A stretch of 64,000 nt of DNA, from assembly GCF_007747215.1 (NCBI RefSeq), contig NZ_CP036273.1:5564322-5628321 (forward strand), written 5' to 3'. The notes beneath the pieces are model-generated. The model was not told the origin of the DNA. It made no database searches and was given only the letters and a program-made list of their open reading frames with translations. Each line of letters opens with the position of its first letter. Position 1 is the stretch's first letter. Below, one piece after another: positions 1-8,569 of the stretch. The position numbers and the translations under genes were made by a program. This stretch comes from Urbifossiella limnaea (GTDB taxonomy: Bacteria; Planctomycetota; Planctomycetia; Gemmatales; Gemmataceae).

Positions 1-228
1 CTTCGTGCACAGCAGCACGGTCGAGCGCGGCTGCGGCGCCCACTCGGCGAACGGCACGAACTCCGCGGCCAGCGGCGGGCGGTCGTCCACGCGGACGCCG
101 TCGCGGCGGCCGGCGGCGACCTTCGCGGGGTTCGCTTCCACGAATCGCACGGCCGTACCGCCGGCCCGCAGGGCGTAGCCGACGGCGCACCCGATGCCGC
201 CCGCGCCGACGATGGTCACCGGTTCCAT
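1..228 (-). CDS. Partial NAD(P)-binding reductase, ketopantoate reductase-like N-terminus
   Basis: Only the first 76 codons are inside the window; the gene runs off the left edge. The protein opens with MEPVTIVGAGGIGCAVGYAL, a beta strand followed by a GxGxxG dinucleotide-binding loop (residues 8-13). The spacing and the Gly-Gly-Ile-Gly form are typical of the ApbA/PanE (2-dehydropantoate 2-reductase) family, whose enzymes reduce a keto acid with NADPH. An acidic residue at the end of strand 2 (FVEANPAK) would favour NAD over NADP. The catalytic domain is not visible, so the substrate cannot be assigned; other 6-phosphogluconate-dehydrogenase-fold enzymes remain possible. It diverges from the HAD-like gene that follows. 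Confidence 0.6.
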   Translation of the reverse strand, partial: MEPVTIVGAGGIGCAVGYALRAGGTAVRFVEANPAKVAAGRRDGVRVDDRPPLAAEFVPFAEWAPQPRSTVLLCTK

Positions 229-343
229 GCCCGCAGGCTACCCCGCGGCGCCGCGGCGGGTCAATCGCGACGCTTGAATCGCCCCGCCGGTCCGGGTACG
301 GTACAGGTCGGCCGCACCCGCCGCGCCGCCTCTCGGGACACTC

Positions 344-1291
344 ATGCCGATCTCGCTCGACCAGTACATCGAGGACCTCGACGGGCGGAAAGACCTCCCC
401 TGGCCGGTCGCCCCGAAACTCGACCCGCCCAAGGCCAAGCCGCACATCACCCGGCTGCCGGTGAAGGCCGTCCTGTGGACGGTCTACGGCACGCTCGTCG
501 CCGTCCCGCACGGCGAGCTGGTGTACGAGCCGCCGCCCGGCCCGCTCGGCGACTTCGTCTTCGAGAACGCCCTGGAGAAGACGATCAAGGAGTTCAAGAT
601 GTGGAACTCCATGAGCCGCAAGCCGGGGAAGCCGTCCGAGTACATGGCGTCGCTCCACAAGAACGCCCTCGCCACGCTCCGCCTCACGCACGGCGGCGAG
701 GCGCCCGCCGAGAAGGTGTGGGAGGACATCGTCCGCAAGCTGCAGCAGAAGGAGTACACCTACGACGCCGGGCTGTACGGCAGCGTCGAGGAGTACTGCC
801 GCAAGATCGCCTACTTCTTCCACGCCAGCCTGCAAGGGGCCGGCGCCTACCCCGGGGCCGCCGACGCACTGCGGATGGTGGCTGAGGCCGGCCGCGCACA
901 AGGGCTCCTGGACAACGGCCAGAGTTTCACCTTCGGCCAGCTGCGGCGCTGTCTACGCAAGGACGACCCCGGCTACGAGCCGAACCTGTTCGTGCGGCCG
1001 GAACTGCGCATTTTGTCAGCCGAGGTGAAGGCGCGGAAGCCGGCCGACGGCATCTGGAAGGCCGCGACGGCGGCGCTGGCGGCGAAGGGAATTCGGCCCG
1101 CGGAGACGCTGCACGTGGGGTCGAGCCTGCCGCGCGACATCGGGCCGGCGAAGAAGCACGGGTTCCGGACGGCCCTGTTCGCCGGCGACAAGAACTCGCT
1201 CGTCGCTGGCGGCGACCAACTCAAAGACCCGGCCCTTCGGCCGGACGTGCTGTTGACCGAGTTGACGCAGGTGATAGAAGTATTCGCCTGA
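344..1291 (+). CDS. HAD-superfamily-like protein lacking the nucleophilic Asp
   Basis: This 315-residue protein has HAD-fold signatures. A hydrophobic strand ends in WTVYGTLV (about residues 45-52), a conserved Lys lies in KARKPADGIW, and a late motif reads HVGSSLPRDIG. In active HAD phosphatases the first motif is DxYGT; here the aspartate position holds Thr. The usual Gly-Asp of motif IV is Gly-Ser, while the distal Asp is kept. Phosphoaspartate chemistry therefore looks unlikely, and the protein may bind a ligand or have another role. A cap-like helical insert occupies roughly residues 70-190. The start ATG at 344 is the first before the conserved region. It is followed closely by the fabZ-like and trmB genes on the same strand and may be cotranscribed with them. 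Confidence 0.75.
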   Translation: MPISLDQYIEDLDGRKDLPWPVAPKLDPPKAKPHITRLPVKAVLWTVYGTLVAVPHGELVYEPPPGPLGDFVFENALEKTIKEFKMWNSMSRKPGKPSEYMASLHKNALATLRLTHGGEAPAEKVWEDIVRKLQQKEYTYDAGLYGSVEEYCRKIAYFFHASLQGAGAYPGAADALRMVAEAGRAQGLLDNGQSFTFGQLRRCLRKDDPGYEPNLFVRPELRILSAEVKARKPADGIWKAATAALAAKGIRPAETLHVGSSLPRDIGPAKKHGFRTALFAGDKNSLVAGGDQLKDPALRPDVLLTELTQVIEVFA

Positions 1292-1318
1292 GTCCAGCGG
1301 CCCGCCGGGAGGGGGCGC

Positions 1319-1822
1319 ATGAGCGCCGACGAGTTCGACGTTACCAGCCTCGACCTGTCGCACCCGATCGCCGGGATCGACGACATCCGAGCGGTCAACC
1401 CGCACCGGTTCGAGTTCGAGATGATATCGGCCGTGGTCCTGATCGACCGCGGCCGGCACCTCGTCGTAGGGTACAAGGATTTTGGCCCGAACGAGTTCTG
1501 GGCGCGCGGCCACATGCCCGGTTACCCGCTCCTGCCGGGCGTCCTGATGGTCGAGGCCGCGGCGCAGCTGTGCTGCTACTACACCGTCACGCAGCTGGTC
1601 AGCGCGCCGGGCTCACTGATGGGCCTCGGCGGCATCGAGGACACGAAGTTCCACCGCCCCGTCCGCCCCGGCGACCGACTGGTGCTCGTGGGCTGCGGGC
1701 TGAAGGTCCACCGCCGGCTGACGCGGTTCCGCGTGATCGGGTACGTGGGGGCCGAGAAGGCGTTCGAGACGACCGTGGTCGGCGTGCCGATCGGCAAGCG
1801 GGAGGAGCTCACGGGTGCGTAA
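1319..1822 (+). CDS. FabZ/FabA-like 3-hydroxyacyl-ACP dehydratase
   Basis: A 167-residue hot-dog-fold protein. The motif around GHMPGYPLLPGVLMVEAAAQ matches the FabZ active-site helix, with the catalytic His at residue 65 and Glu at residue 79. FabZ enzymes remove water from 3-hydroxyacyl-ACP in fatty acid elongation. Planctomycetes carry several FabZ-like paralogues, some linked to other lipid or polyketide pathways, so the exact substrate is uncertain. The start at 1319 is preceded by a strong purine-rich site (GGGAGGGGG). Its 3' end overlaps the GTG start of trmB by 8 bases, which suggests translational coupling. Length is normal for a single-domain FabZ. Confidence 0.85.
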   Translation: MSADEFDVTSLDLSHPIAGIDDIRAVNPHRFEFEMISAVVLIDRGRHLVVGYKDFGPNEFWARGHMPGYPLLPGVLMVEAAAQLCCYYTVTQLVSAPGSLMGLGGIEDTKFHRPVRPGDRLVLVGCGLKVHRRLTRFRVIGYVGAEKAFETTVVGVPIGKREELTGA

Positions 1823-2528
1823 GCCGCGGCGGTTGACCCCCGACGAGCTCGCACCGTTCGAGTGGCACCCGCCGCGCCGCTTCGGCCGCTGGGGCGTCGG
1901 CGAAGTGCGGTTAGAAGACGCGGTTCCGACTCCGCTCGCCGCACTCGACTGGCCCGCCCTGTTCGGCAACCCGAACCCCGTCGAGGTCGAGGTCGGCATG
2001 GGGAAGGGGCTGTTCCTCCTCACCCAGGCGACGGCCCGGCCCGCGGTCAACTTCTTCGGCATCGAAGTCGTCCGCAAGTACCAGCAGTTCGCCACCACCC
2101 GCTTCGCCGTCCGCCGGCTGCCGAACGTCAAGACAGCCTACGCCGACGCCAAGGCGCTGTTCCGCGACGTCATCGCGCCCGGCAGCGTGTCGGCAGTTCA
2201 CGTCCTGTTCCCTGACCCCTGGTGGAAGGCGCGGCACAAGAAGCGGCGCGTCTTCACCCCCGAGTTCGCCGCCGACATCGCGCGGGCGTTGCCGGTCGGC
2301 GGGGCGCTGCACGTGGCGTCGGACGTGGCTGAGTACTTCGGCGTGATGACCGGCATCCTGCGGGCGATGCCGGCGTTCCGCGAGCTGGCCGCCGAGACGA
2401 CCGACGGCGGCGGGTTCGAGACGAACTTCGAGCGGAAGGCGCGGGCACAGGGCACCCCCGTCGGCCGGGCGCGGTACGAGCGGACCGCCGAGGCGGTGAC
2501 GGTGGCACCGGACCCGGCCACCGGTTGA
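1815..2528 (+). CDS. trmB: tRNA (guanine-N7-)-methyltransferase
   Basis: A 237-residue class I SAM-dependent methyltransferase that forms 7-methylguanosine at position 46 of tRNA. The SAM loop reads VEVGMGKGLFLL (near residue 60). The family signature VLFPDPWWKARHKKRR lies near residue 133, and both match TrmB closely. The start is GTG at 1815, inside the last codons of the dehydratase gene. An N-terminal extension of about 45 residues precedes the core and is common in this family. The assignment rests on the FPDPWxKxxHxKRR signature and is firm. Confidence 0.93.
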   Translation: MRKPRRLTPDELAPFEWHPPRRFGRWGVGEVRLEDAVPTPLAALDWPALFGNPNPVEVEVGMGKGLFLLTQATARPAVNFFGIEVVRKYQQFATTRFAVRRLPNVKTAYADAKALFRDVIAPGSVSAVHVLFPDPWWKARHKKRRVFTPEFAADIARALPVGGALHVASDVAEYFGVMTGILRAMPAFRELAAETTDGGGFETNFERKARAQGTPVGRARYERTAEAVTVAPDPATG

Positions 2529-2563
2529 GGGCCCGGAACGCACCCACTTACCCCCGGTCACCC

Positions 2564-3360
2564 ATGACCCGCACGCTTCTCGCCGCGGTTCTAGCCGCCG
2601 CCCTCGGCGGCCCACCACCCGCAGTCGAGTCGGTCAAGGGCGTCATCCGGGCGGTGGCCGCCGAAAAGAATCAACTGGTGGTGACGACCACGGAGGACGA
2701 CGGCCCCGCTGACCGCACGGTCACCGTGGGCGGCGCCACGCGGGTACGGTTCGGGGCAACAACCGTCGCCGTCGGCGACCTGCAGCCGGGCATGGGGGTG
2801 GTGCTGTCGTACCAGGGGAACAGCACCGACCTGCGGGAGGTGAAGGCCGGGTGGCCGCACCGCGAGGTCGTGTTCAAGGCCGCCGACCCGGCGACGAAGT
2901 CGTTCAGCGTCGAAACCGGCGGCGACGAGGGCGGCCTCGAGTCCGTGCTGACGCTCGCCCCCGCCGCCAAGGTGACGGTAGACGAGCTCCCCGCCGGCCT
3001 CGCCGACGTGCCCCCCGGCAAGAAGGTGCGGCTGGAGCTGACCATCGACAAGAAGGGCGTACTCGGCGTGGAGGCCGAGGGCCCCGCGGACACGCTCCCG
3101 GGCCTGTTGAAGCGCTACGACGTAACGACGACAGCCTGCTGGTGGAGGTGCGGGCGGCCGGCTTCCGCGAGGACCGCGTGGTGACGGTCTCGTTCCCGCT
3201 GACGACGCCGGCAAGGGTGCGGCACGCCGGCCGCGACGTGGCGCCGACCGACCTGAAGGAGCGGATGCCGGTGCGACTGACGTTCACCCCGGACCGCCGC
3301 GCCGTGTCGGGCGTGCTGACCGCCGACCCGCTGCCGGTGGAAGTGAACGACGACGACTGA
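2564..3360 (+). pseudogene. Secreted protein of unknown function, frameshifted
   Basis: The reading frame starts at ATG 2564 with a signal peptide (MTRTLLAAVLAAALGG) and continues as a soluble beta-rich protein to about 3125. There it runs into an unlikely Trp/Cys-rich tail ending at 3184. The frame one register over resumes with equally plausible sequence (SLLVEVRAAGFREDRVVTV) and ends at 3360 in an acidic tail. The two halves join if one base is added near 3115-3130, next to GACGTAACGACGACAG, which would give a protein of about 265 residues. A longer start at 2525 overlaps trmB but only adds residues before the signal peptide. The family is not recognised; repeated short beta motifs hint at OB/SH3-like modules. 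Either a recent mutation or a sequencing error would explain the break. Confidence 0.65.
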
Positions 3361-3366
3361 GCCGGC

Positions 3367-3445
3367 AGGCGAGCGGCCCGCGTGAGCGGGCTGTTGATGC
3401 GCCGCACGCGCGGATCAACAGCCCGCTCACGCGGGCCGCTCGCCT
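3367..3445. repeat. Long inverted repeat, family A
   Basis: Two perfectly complementary 32-base arms (3367-3398 and 3414-3445) flank a 15-base loop. The arm begins aggcgagcggcccgcgtgag. Related arms occur at 11005-11083, which has the same 79-base total length, and at 14415-14483. It lies between the broken secreted protein and moxR and could act as a terminator, but the family resemblance argues for a dispersed element. Confidence 0.9.
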
Positions 3446-3541
3446 CGCTCATTCTTCCGCCCGAGCCGTTGCATCCGCCGCCGGCGCGGTTACCATAACA
3501 CCTTGCCCTCCCCGCCCCGCTTCCCTTCCGCGAGCCGGCCC

Positions 3542-4555
3542 ATGAGCACGCCCACCGACGCCAACGACGTGCAGATGATCGAGAAGCTGCGGACGGCCCA
3601 CGGGCGGCTGCGAAAAGAGATCGGCAAGGTCATCATCGGCCAGGAGCAGGTGGTCGATCAGCTGCTGATGGCCATCTTCTGCCGGTCGCACGCGCTGCTC
3701 ATGGGCGTGCCGGGCCTCGCCAAGACGCTCATGGTGAGCACCCTGGCCCAGGCGCTCGACATGAGCTTCAAGCGCATCCAGTTCACGCCGGACCTGATGC
3801 CGTCGGACATCACCGGCAGCGAAGTCATCCAGGACGACCCGGTCACCCGCGAGCGGATGTTCAAGTTCCTCCCCGGGCCGCTGTTCGCCAACATCGTGCT
3901 GGCCGACGAAATCAACCGCACCCCGCCGAAGACGCAGGCGGCGCTCCTGGAGGCGATGCAGGAGCGGAAGGCGAGCATCGGCGGCGTGGACCACCCGATG
4001 CGGAACCCGTTCTTCGTGCTCGCCACCCAGAACCCGATCGAACAGGAAGGCACCTACCCGCTCCCCGAGGCGCAGCTCGACCGCTTCCTGTTCCTCATCA
4101 AGGTGGACTACCCGACCGACGAGGAAGAGGAGCAGATCATGCGGATCGGCACCTCCGACACGAAGATCAGCGTGTCGTCGGTGTTGAGCGGCGAGGACAT
4201 CCTCGGGCTGCAGCAGATCGTGCGGCGGGTGCCGGTGTCGGACAAGGTGTTCCACTTCGCCAAGCGGATCACGCGGCTGAGCCGGCCGGGCACGCCGGAG
4301 GCCGCCGACTTCGTGAGCAAGTGGCTGACGTGGGGCGCCGGCCCGCGGGCGAGCATGAACCTGATCCTGGCGGCGAAGGCGCACGCGCTCTTGCGCGGCA
4401 GCAACCACGTGGCCGGCGACGACGTGGTGGCGGTGGCGCTGCCGATCCTGCGGCACCGGCTGATTCTGAACTTCGCGGCGCAGAGCGAGGGCGTGACGAT
4501 CGACGACGTGATCCGCCAGCTGATCAAGGCCGCCGCGCGGGCGGTGGCGGCGTAA
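3542..4555 (+). CDS. MoxR-family AAA+ ATPase
   Basis: A 337-residue AAA+ protein of the MoxR type. Walker A is GVPGLAKT (residues 55-62) and Walker B is VLADEINR (about 119-126), followed by the usual TPPKTQAALLEAMQE and ATQNPIEQEGTYPLPEAQLD stretches. MoxR ATPases act as chaperones that fit cofactors or assemble complexes together with von Willebrand A proteins. It heads a cluster with a DUF58 protein and two VWA membrane proteins, the standard partners. A start at 3503 is possible, but ATG 3542 begins the conserved part. Confidence 0.92.
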   Translation: MSTPTDANDVQMIEKLRTAHGRLRKEIGKVIIGQEQVVDQLLMAIFCRSHALLMGVPGLAKTLMVSTLAQALDMSFKRIQFTPDLMPSDITGSEVIQDDPVTRERMFKFLPGPLFANIVLADEINRTPPKTQAALLEAMQERKASIGGVDHPMRNPFFVLATQNPIEQEGTYPLPEAQLDRFLFLIKVDYPTDEEEEQIMRIGTSDTKISVSSVLSGEDILGLQQIVRRVPVSDKVFHFAKRITRLSRPGTPEAADFVSKWLTWGAGPRASMNLILAAKAHALLRGSNHVAGDDVVAVALPILRHRLILNFAAQSEGVTIDDVIRQLIKAAARAVAA

Positions 4556-4568
4556 CCGAACCAAGAAC

Positions 4569-4684
4569 ATTGGCCACAAAAAGGCACGAAAAGACACAAA
4601 AAGGAAGACCGAGCAAAACCTGAATTCGGCTCGGTCTTGGCTTCCTCTTCTTTTTGTGTCTTTTCGTGCCTTTTTGTGGCCAAT
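4569..4684. repeat. AT-richer inverted repeat between moxR and DUF58 gene
   Basis: Perfect 35-base arms at 4569-4603 and 4650-4684 (attggccacaaaaaggcacg and onward). An inner stem (gaagaccgagc at 4604-4614 against 4629-4639) surrounds a short loop. Base composition is far lower in GC than the flanking genes. The element interrupts an otherwise operon-like order. Confidence 0.9.
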
Positions 4685-4711
4685 CCGTCTACTTCTTTCA
4701 GGCCGCGTGCG

Positions 4712-5602
4712 ATGCCGACGTACCTCAAACCCGACGTCCTCGCCCGGGCCGAGTCGCTCGGCCTGGCGGCCCGACAGGTCGTCGAGGGGTTGCGCGTCGG
4801 CGACCACAAGAGCCCGTACAAGGGGTTCTCCGTCGAGTTCGTCCAGCACCGCCTGTACGTCCCCGGCGACGACATCCGCCACATCGACTGGAAGAGCTAC
4901 GGCCGGTCCGAGCGGTACACGATCAAGCAGTACGAGCAGGAGACGAACTACATCGCCCACGTGCTCGTGGACAACAGCAACTCCATGCGATACGGCGCCG
5001 GCGACACGAACAAGCTCGAGTACGCCAAGCTCCTGGCCGCGTCCCTGAGCTACCTGATCCTCCGGCAGCGGGACAGCGTGTCGCTGCGGGTGTTCAACGC
5101 CGGCTGGGCCGCGGAACTGCCCGTGAGCAGCCAACTCGGCCACATCCACGCGATCACGCACACCCTCGAAGAGACGCAGCCGCGCGACCGCACCCGCATC
5201 GGCCCGCTGCTGGACGAAGTCGCCGACCGCATCGGCCGCCGCGGGCTGGTGTTCGTCATCACCGACGCCCTGGACGACGTGGACGCGACGCTCGCGGGGT
5301 TGCGGCACCTCCGCTTCCGCGGCCACGAGGTGATGCTGTTCCACGTGTTGCACCTCGACGAGGTGGAGTTCCCACTCGACGGCAACATCCGCTTCATCGG
5401 CCTGGAGGGCTTCGAGGAGCTGATGACGCGGCCGCACCTGCTGCGGCCGGCGTACCTGCGGGTGGTGGGGAACTACCTCGACCGGATGCAGCGCGGGTGC
5501 GACGGGAGCGGCGTCGATTACGTGCGCCTGATGACGAGCCGGCCGCTGGTGGCGGCGCTCGGCGAGTACCTGGTGCGCCGCCTCCAGACGGGGCGGCGAT
5601 GA
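4712..5602 (+). CDS. DUF58 domain protein
   Basis: A 296-residue protein of the DUF58 family, which accompanies MoxR ATPases. The hallmark GDDIRHIDWKSYGRS sits at residues 52-66. A VWA-like metal site DNSNS follows at residues 87-91 (VLVDNSNSMRYG), and the C-terminal half fits a VWA fold. No signal peptide is visible, so it is probably cytoplasmic. The ATG at 4712 lies just past the inverted repeat. An upstream in-frame start at 4637 would translate the repeat itself and is unlikely. Its stop overlaps the next gene (ATGA). Confidence 0.9.
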   Translation: MPTYLKPDVLARAESLGLAARQVVEGLRVGDHKSPYKGFSVEFVQHRLYVPGDDIRHIDWKSYGRSERYTIKQYEQETNYIAHVLVDNSNSMRYGAGDTNKLEYAKLLAASLSYLILRQRDSVSLRVFNAGWAAELPVSSQLGHIHAITHTLEETQPRDRTRIGPLLDEVADRIGRRGLVFVITDALDDVDATLAGLRHLRFRGHEVMLFHVLHLDEVEFPLDGNIRFIGLEGFEELMTRPHLLRPAYLRVVGNYLDRMQRGCDGSGVDYVRLMTSRPLVAALGEYLVRRLQTGRR

Positions 5603-6060
5603 CCCGAAGCCGCCTGCGGCGTGGCCTGCTGGTGGCGCTGCCGCTCCTCGCGCTGCTCGGCGCCGCCGGCTGTTTCCTGTTCCTGCACGGGCCGTCCGAC
5701 GACCTGGGCCGGATGCAGGGCGACTGGGTGCTGAAGGGCGCCGACGGCCGCGACCGGGTGGTGGTGCGGATCGCGGGCGACCGCTGGACGTACCACGTCG
5801 GCGACGAGGAGCGCGGCCGCAGCCGGATCACGCTGAACCCGGCGGCGCGGGAGATTGACCTGACGGCGCTGGAAGCCGACGGCCGGCCGCGGACGTTCAC
5901 CCGCGGGGCGGTCGGCGTGGAGATGAAGGAGGTCGGCGTGTACGACCTGCGCGGCGACGAGTTCCGGATCGCCAAGACGCCGGAGTGGCACGGCGGCGCC
6001 CGTCCGAAGTCACTGGACGACGCCGAGACGCCCGCCCTGACCCTGGTGCGTTTGAAGTAG
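5599..6060 (+). CDS. Small exported TIGR03067-like protein
   Basis: A 153-residue protein with a basic N-terminus and a hydrophobic segment ending in ALLGAAGC, a lipobox-like motif, so it is probably a lipoprotein. The mature part (DDLGRMQGDWVLKGADGRD ... ITLNPAAREIDLTALE) resembles the TIGR03067 domain, which is almost confined to planctomycetes and has no known activity. The ATG at 5599 overlaps the DUF58 stop codon. It is an unusual member for a MoxR cluster and could be an envelope partner of the VWA proteins. Confidence 0.75.
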   Translation: MTRSRLRRGLLVALPLLALLGAAGCFLFLHGPSDDLGRMQGDWVLKGADGRDRVVVRIAGDRWTYHVGDEERGRSRITLNPAAREIDLTALEADGRPRTFTRGAVGVEMKEVGVYDLRGDEFRIAKTPEWHGGARPKSLDDAETPALTLVRLK

Positions 6061-6079
6061 AGACGGTCCGCTGCGGGTG

Positions 6080-6133
6080 CGGGGCCGGCTTCCAGCCGGC
6101 CGTGTCGGCTCTGGCCGGCTGGAGGCCGGCTCC
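6080..6133. repeat. Inverted repeat with GGCCGGC arms
   Basis: The arm ggggccggcttccagccggc (from 6081) is itself near-palindromic and pairs with 6113-6133 with two mismatches. A related element with arms cgtggggccgg... lies at 50552-50610. It occupies much of the gap between the TIGR03067-like gene and the first VWA gene. The rest of the gap (6134-6292) shows no gene. Confidence 0.75.
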
Positions 6134-6292
6134 GACGAATCCACCGACCCGGAAACGACTTCCGGCGAGTGCAGCGGCCGCCGATCGCCGTGATGATCTT
6201 TTGTGTTTTGCACTCATTGCGTGACTCGAAGGGGTGGGGGGTCGGCCGCACACAATGATCGCCACCAGACTGTTGCCCGTAGGATGCCCGCG

Positions 6293-8515
6293 ATGACGTT
6301 CCTGAGTCCGTGGATGCTCGCCGGCGCGGCCGCGGTCGGAATCCCGATCGCGCTCCACTTCTTCTACAAGGCCCGCTACCAGCGGCTGCCGTGGGCCGCC
6401 ATGGACTTCCTCAAGGAAGCCATCGAGCAGACCAGCCGCCGACTCAAGTTCCAGGAGTGGATCCTCCTCGCGCTCCGCTGCCTCGTCATCCTGCTGCTGG
6501 CGCTCGCGCTCGCCCGCCCCGGTCTCGACGCCGCCGGCGCCGGCGGCCGTGGTGAAGCGGTGGACGCGGTGCTCGTGTTCGACACGTCCTTCAGCATGGG
6601 CGCCGACGACGGCGACGGCAAAACGCGGCTCGACCGGGCGAAGGAGGCGGCGCTCGGCGTCATCGAGTCGCTGCCGCCGAAGTCCACGGTGCAGGTAATT
6701 CTCTGCGGCGACCGGGCCGAGAACATCGGCCCGAAGTCGCGGTCGAACCTCGATCAGGCCCGGCAACTCATCCCGACGCTTCAGACCACGGGACTGTCGA
6801 GCGACTTCCTGCCGGGGTTCGCCGCGGCCCACACGGCCGCCGAGAGCGGCACGGCGCCGGTGCGCGAGGTGTACCTGTTCAGCGACCTGCAGAAACTCGG
6901 CTTCGAGCGGCAGCAGGGCGCCCTCCGCGACAAGTGCGACGAGTTGCGGGGGAAGTCGAACCTCGTGTTCGTCCGCTGCGGCAGCGAGGGCCGCAAGGTG
7001 AGCAACGTCGCCGTCACCGACGTGACCGCCGTCGGCACGATCCCGCACACCAAGTCGCGCGTGCCGTTCGTGGTGAGCGTCAAGAACACCGGCGCGGAGG
7101 TGGCGAAGGGGATCAAGGTGGGTCTGGAGCTGGCCGGAAAGCAGGTGCAGGACGTGGTGCAGGTGGACGGCATCGAGCCGGGGCAAGTCGTGCCCGTCAC
7201 GCTCACCGGCAACCTGGAGGACGCCGGGCCGCAGGTGCTGACGGTGCGCGTCAGCGGCGACCGGCTGCCGGGCGACAACCGCTTCGACCGCGTGATTCTG
7301 GTCCGCGAGGCGATCCGCGTGCTGCTCGTGGACGGCAACCCGAACCGCGAGATGCCGGTGGAGTCGGCGTCGCACTTCGTGCGGACGGCGCTCACGCCGG
7401 TGGCGCAGGACCGCACCGAGGACTACTTCGTCCGCCCGGCGGTCGCGGCGGCGAGCGAGGTCGGCCCCGGTATGCTGGCGAACTTCGACATCGTGTACCT
7501 GCTGAACGCCCCCGCCGCGACGCCCGCCGACCCGCGCGCCGGCCTCCCCGCCGACTTCGTGGCGCGTCTCCGCGAGTTCGTCGCGTCCGGCGGCGGCCTT
7601 GTCATCGGCGGCGGCGACCAGGCGATACCCACCGACTACAACCGCGTGCTGGGCTCGGGCGGCGCCGGGCTCCTGCCGTTCGACCTAAGCGGCGAGCCGG
7701 CGAACGCCACCGAGACGGCGCCGTTCGTGCCGGCGCCGGAGTCGGTGGAGGTGCCGTCGTTCCTGGCGGCGTTCAAGGAGCGGCCGTTCAGCGACGCCCT
7801 CCGCGGCGTCACCATCACGAAGCTGCACCCGCTGGCGACCGACGGCCCCGGCGCGGCCGGCGGCCGCGTGCTGGTCCGCACCGGCGACGGCAAGCCGTTT
7901 ATCACCTCGCGGGTGGTCGGCGAGGGCGAGGTGGTGTTCGTCGCCACCTCGCTCGACGAGCGGTGGACGAATTTTCCCGGCCGGGCGTCGGACGCCTTCG
8001 TGCCGTTCACGCAGTACACGCTGGCGCACCTGACGGCCCGCAAGGTGCCCGGCGGGACGCGCACGGCCGGGGAGCCGCTGGTTTGGCACCCGCCGGAGGC
8101 CGACGGCCTGTTCGACCTGGTGAAGCCGCCGCGCGACGGCGAGAAGGACGGCCGCCGCGTGCGGCTCGACAAGGCGCGGGCGGGTGCCGGCGGCAAGGCG
8201 ACACTGACCGCGACCGACACAGCCGATTCCGGTCTGTACCGGATCGTGGCCGAGGGTCGGCCGGACAGCACGGGGCCGGTGTTCGCGGTGAACCCGGACC
8301 TGCGCGACTCGGCGAACCTGGACGTGGCTTCCGTCGCCGATCTGACGAAGATGTTGGGCTTCGAGCCGGCGGTGATCCAGGCCGGGGCCGGCACCGAGGC
8401 GGCGGTGACGCAACAGCGCGCCCGACGCGAGTGGACGGAGTACGTGCTGCTGCTACTGCTTCTGGCGGCGGTCGGCGAGTCGGCGTGGGCGTGGCTGTGC
8501 GGCCGGGCGTGGTGA
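6293..8515 (+). CDS. BatA-type N-terminus and von Willebrand A membrane protein
   Basis: A 740-residue membrane protein. An N-terminal segment (FLSPWMLAGAAAVGIPIALH) and a second hydrophobic helix near residue 60 form the BatA/aerotolerance N-terminal module. A VWA domain with the metal-site motif DTSFSMG follows near residue 100. The middle region has immunoglobulin-like stretches and a class I glutamine amidotransferase-like segment (about 350-480). A final transmembrane helix lies near the C-terminus (YVLLLLLLAAVGESAWAWL). The ATG at 6293 was chosen because AGG lies at proper spacing; 6284 is an alternative. Such proteins expose a large periplasmic domain and work with MoxR and DUF58 proteins. 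Confidence 0.87.
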   Translation: MTFLSPWMLAGAAAVGIPIALHFFYKARYQRLPWAAMDFLKEAIEQTSRRLKFQEWILLALRCLVILLLALALARPGLDAAGAGGRGEAVDAVLVFDTSFSMGADDGDGKTRLDRAKEAALGVIESLPPKSTVQVILCGDRAENIGPKSRSNLDQARQLIPTLQTTGLSSDFLPGFAAAHTAAESGTAPVREVYLFSDLQKLGFERQQGALRDKCDELRGKSNLVFVRCGSEGRKVSNVAVTDVTAVGTIPHTKSRVPFVVSVKNTGAEVAKGIKVGLELAGKQVQDVVQVDGIEPGQVVPVTLTGNLEDAGPQVLTVRVSGDRLPGDNRFDRVILVREAIRVLLVDGNPNREMPVESASHFVRTALTPVAQDRTEDYFVRPAVAAASEVGPGMLANFDIVYLLNAPAATPADPRAGLPADFVARLREFVASGGGLVIGGGDQAIPTDYNRVLGSGGAGLLPFDLSGEPANATETAPFVPAPESVEVPSFLAAFKERPFSDALRGVTITKLHPLATDGPGAAGGRVLVRTGDGKPFITSRVVGEGEVVFVATSLDERWTNFPGRASDAFVPFTQYTLAHLTARKVPGGTRTAGEPLVWHPPEADGLFDLVKPPRDGEKDGRRVRLDKARAGAGGKATLTATDTADSGLYRIVAEGRPDSTGPVFAVNPDLRDSANLDVASVADLTKMLGFEPAVIQAGAGTEAAVTQQRARREWTEYVLLLLLLAAVGESAWAWLCGRAW

Positions 8516-8569
8516 CGGCACAGCCGCCCGCCGACTGCGGATCGGATTCCTTTGGCCGATTGGGTTCCC

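Noticed and set aside
3449-5437. A 662-codon open frame on the minus strand
   Set aside because: It is antisense to the MoxR and DUF58 genes, His/Arg/Val-rich, has no domain, and runs through the inverted repeat; long shadows are expected at this GC content.
4654-6060. A 468-codon frame that includes the TIGR03067-like protein
   Set aside because: The first 315 codons are an Arg/Pro-rich shadow of the DUF58 gene; only the part from 5599 is real.
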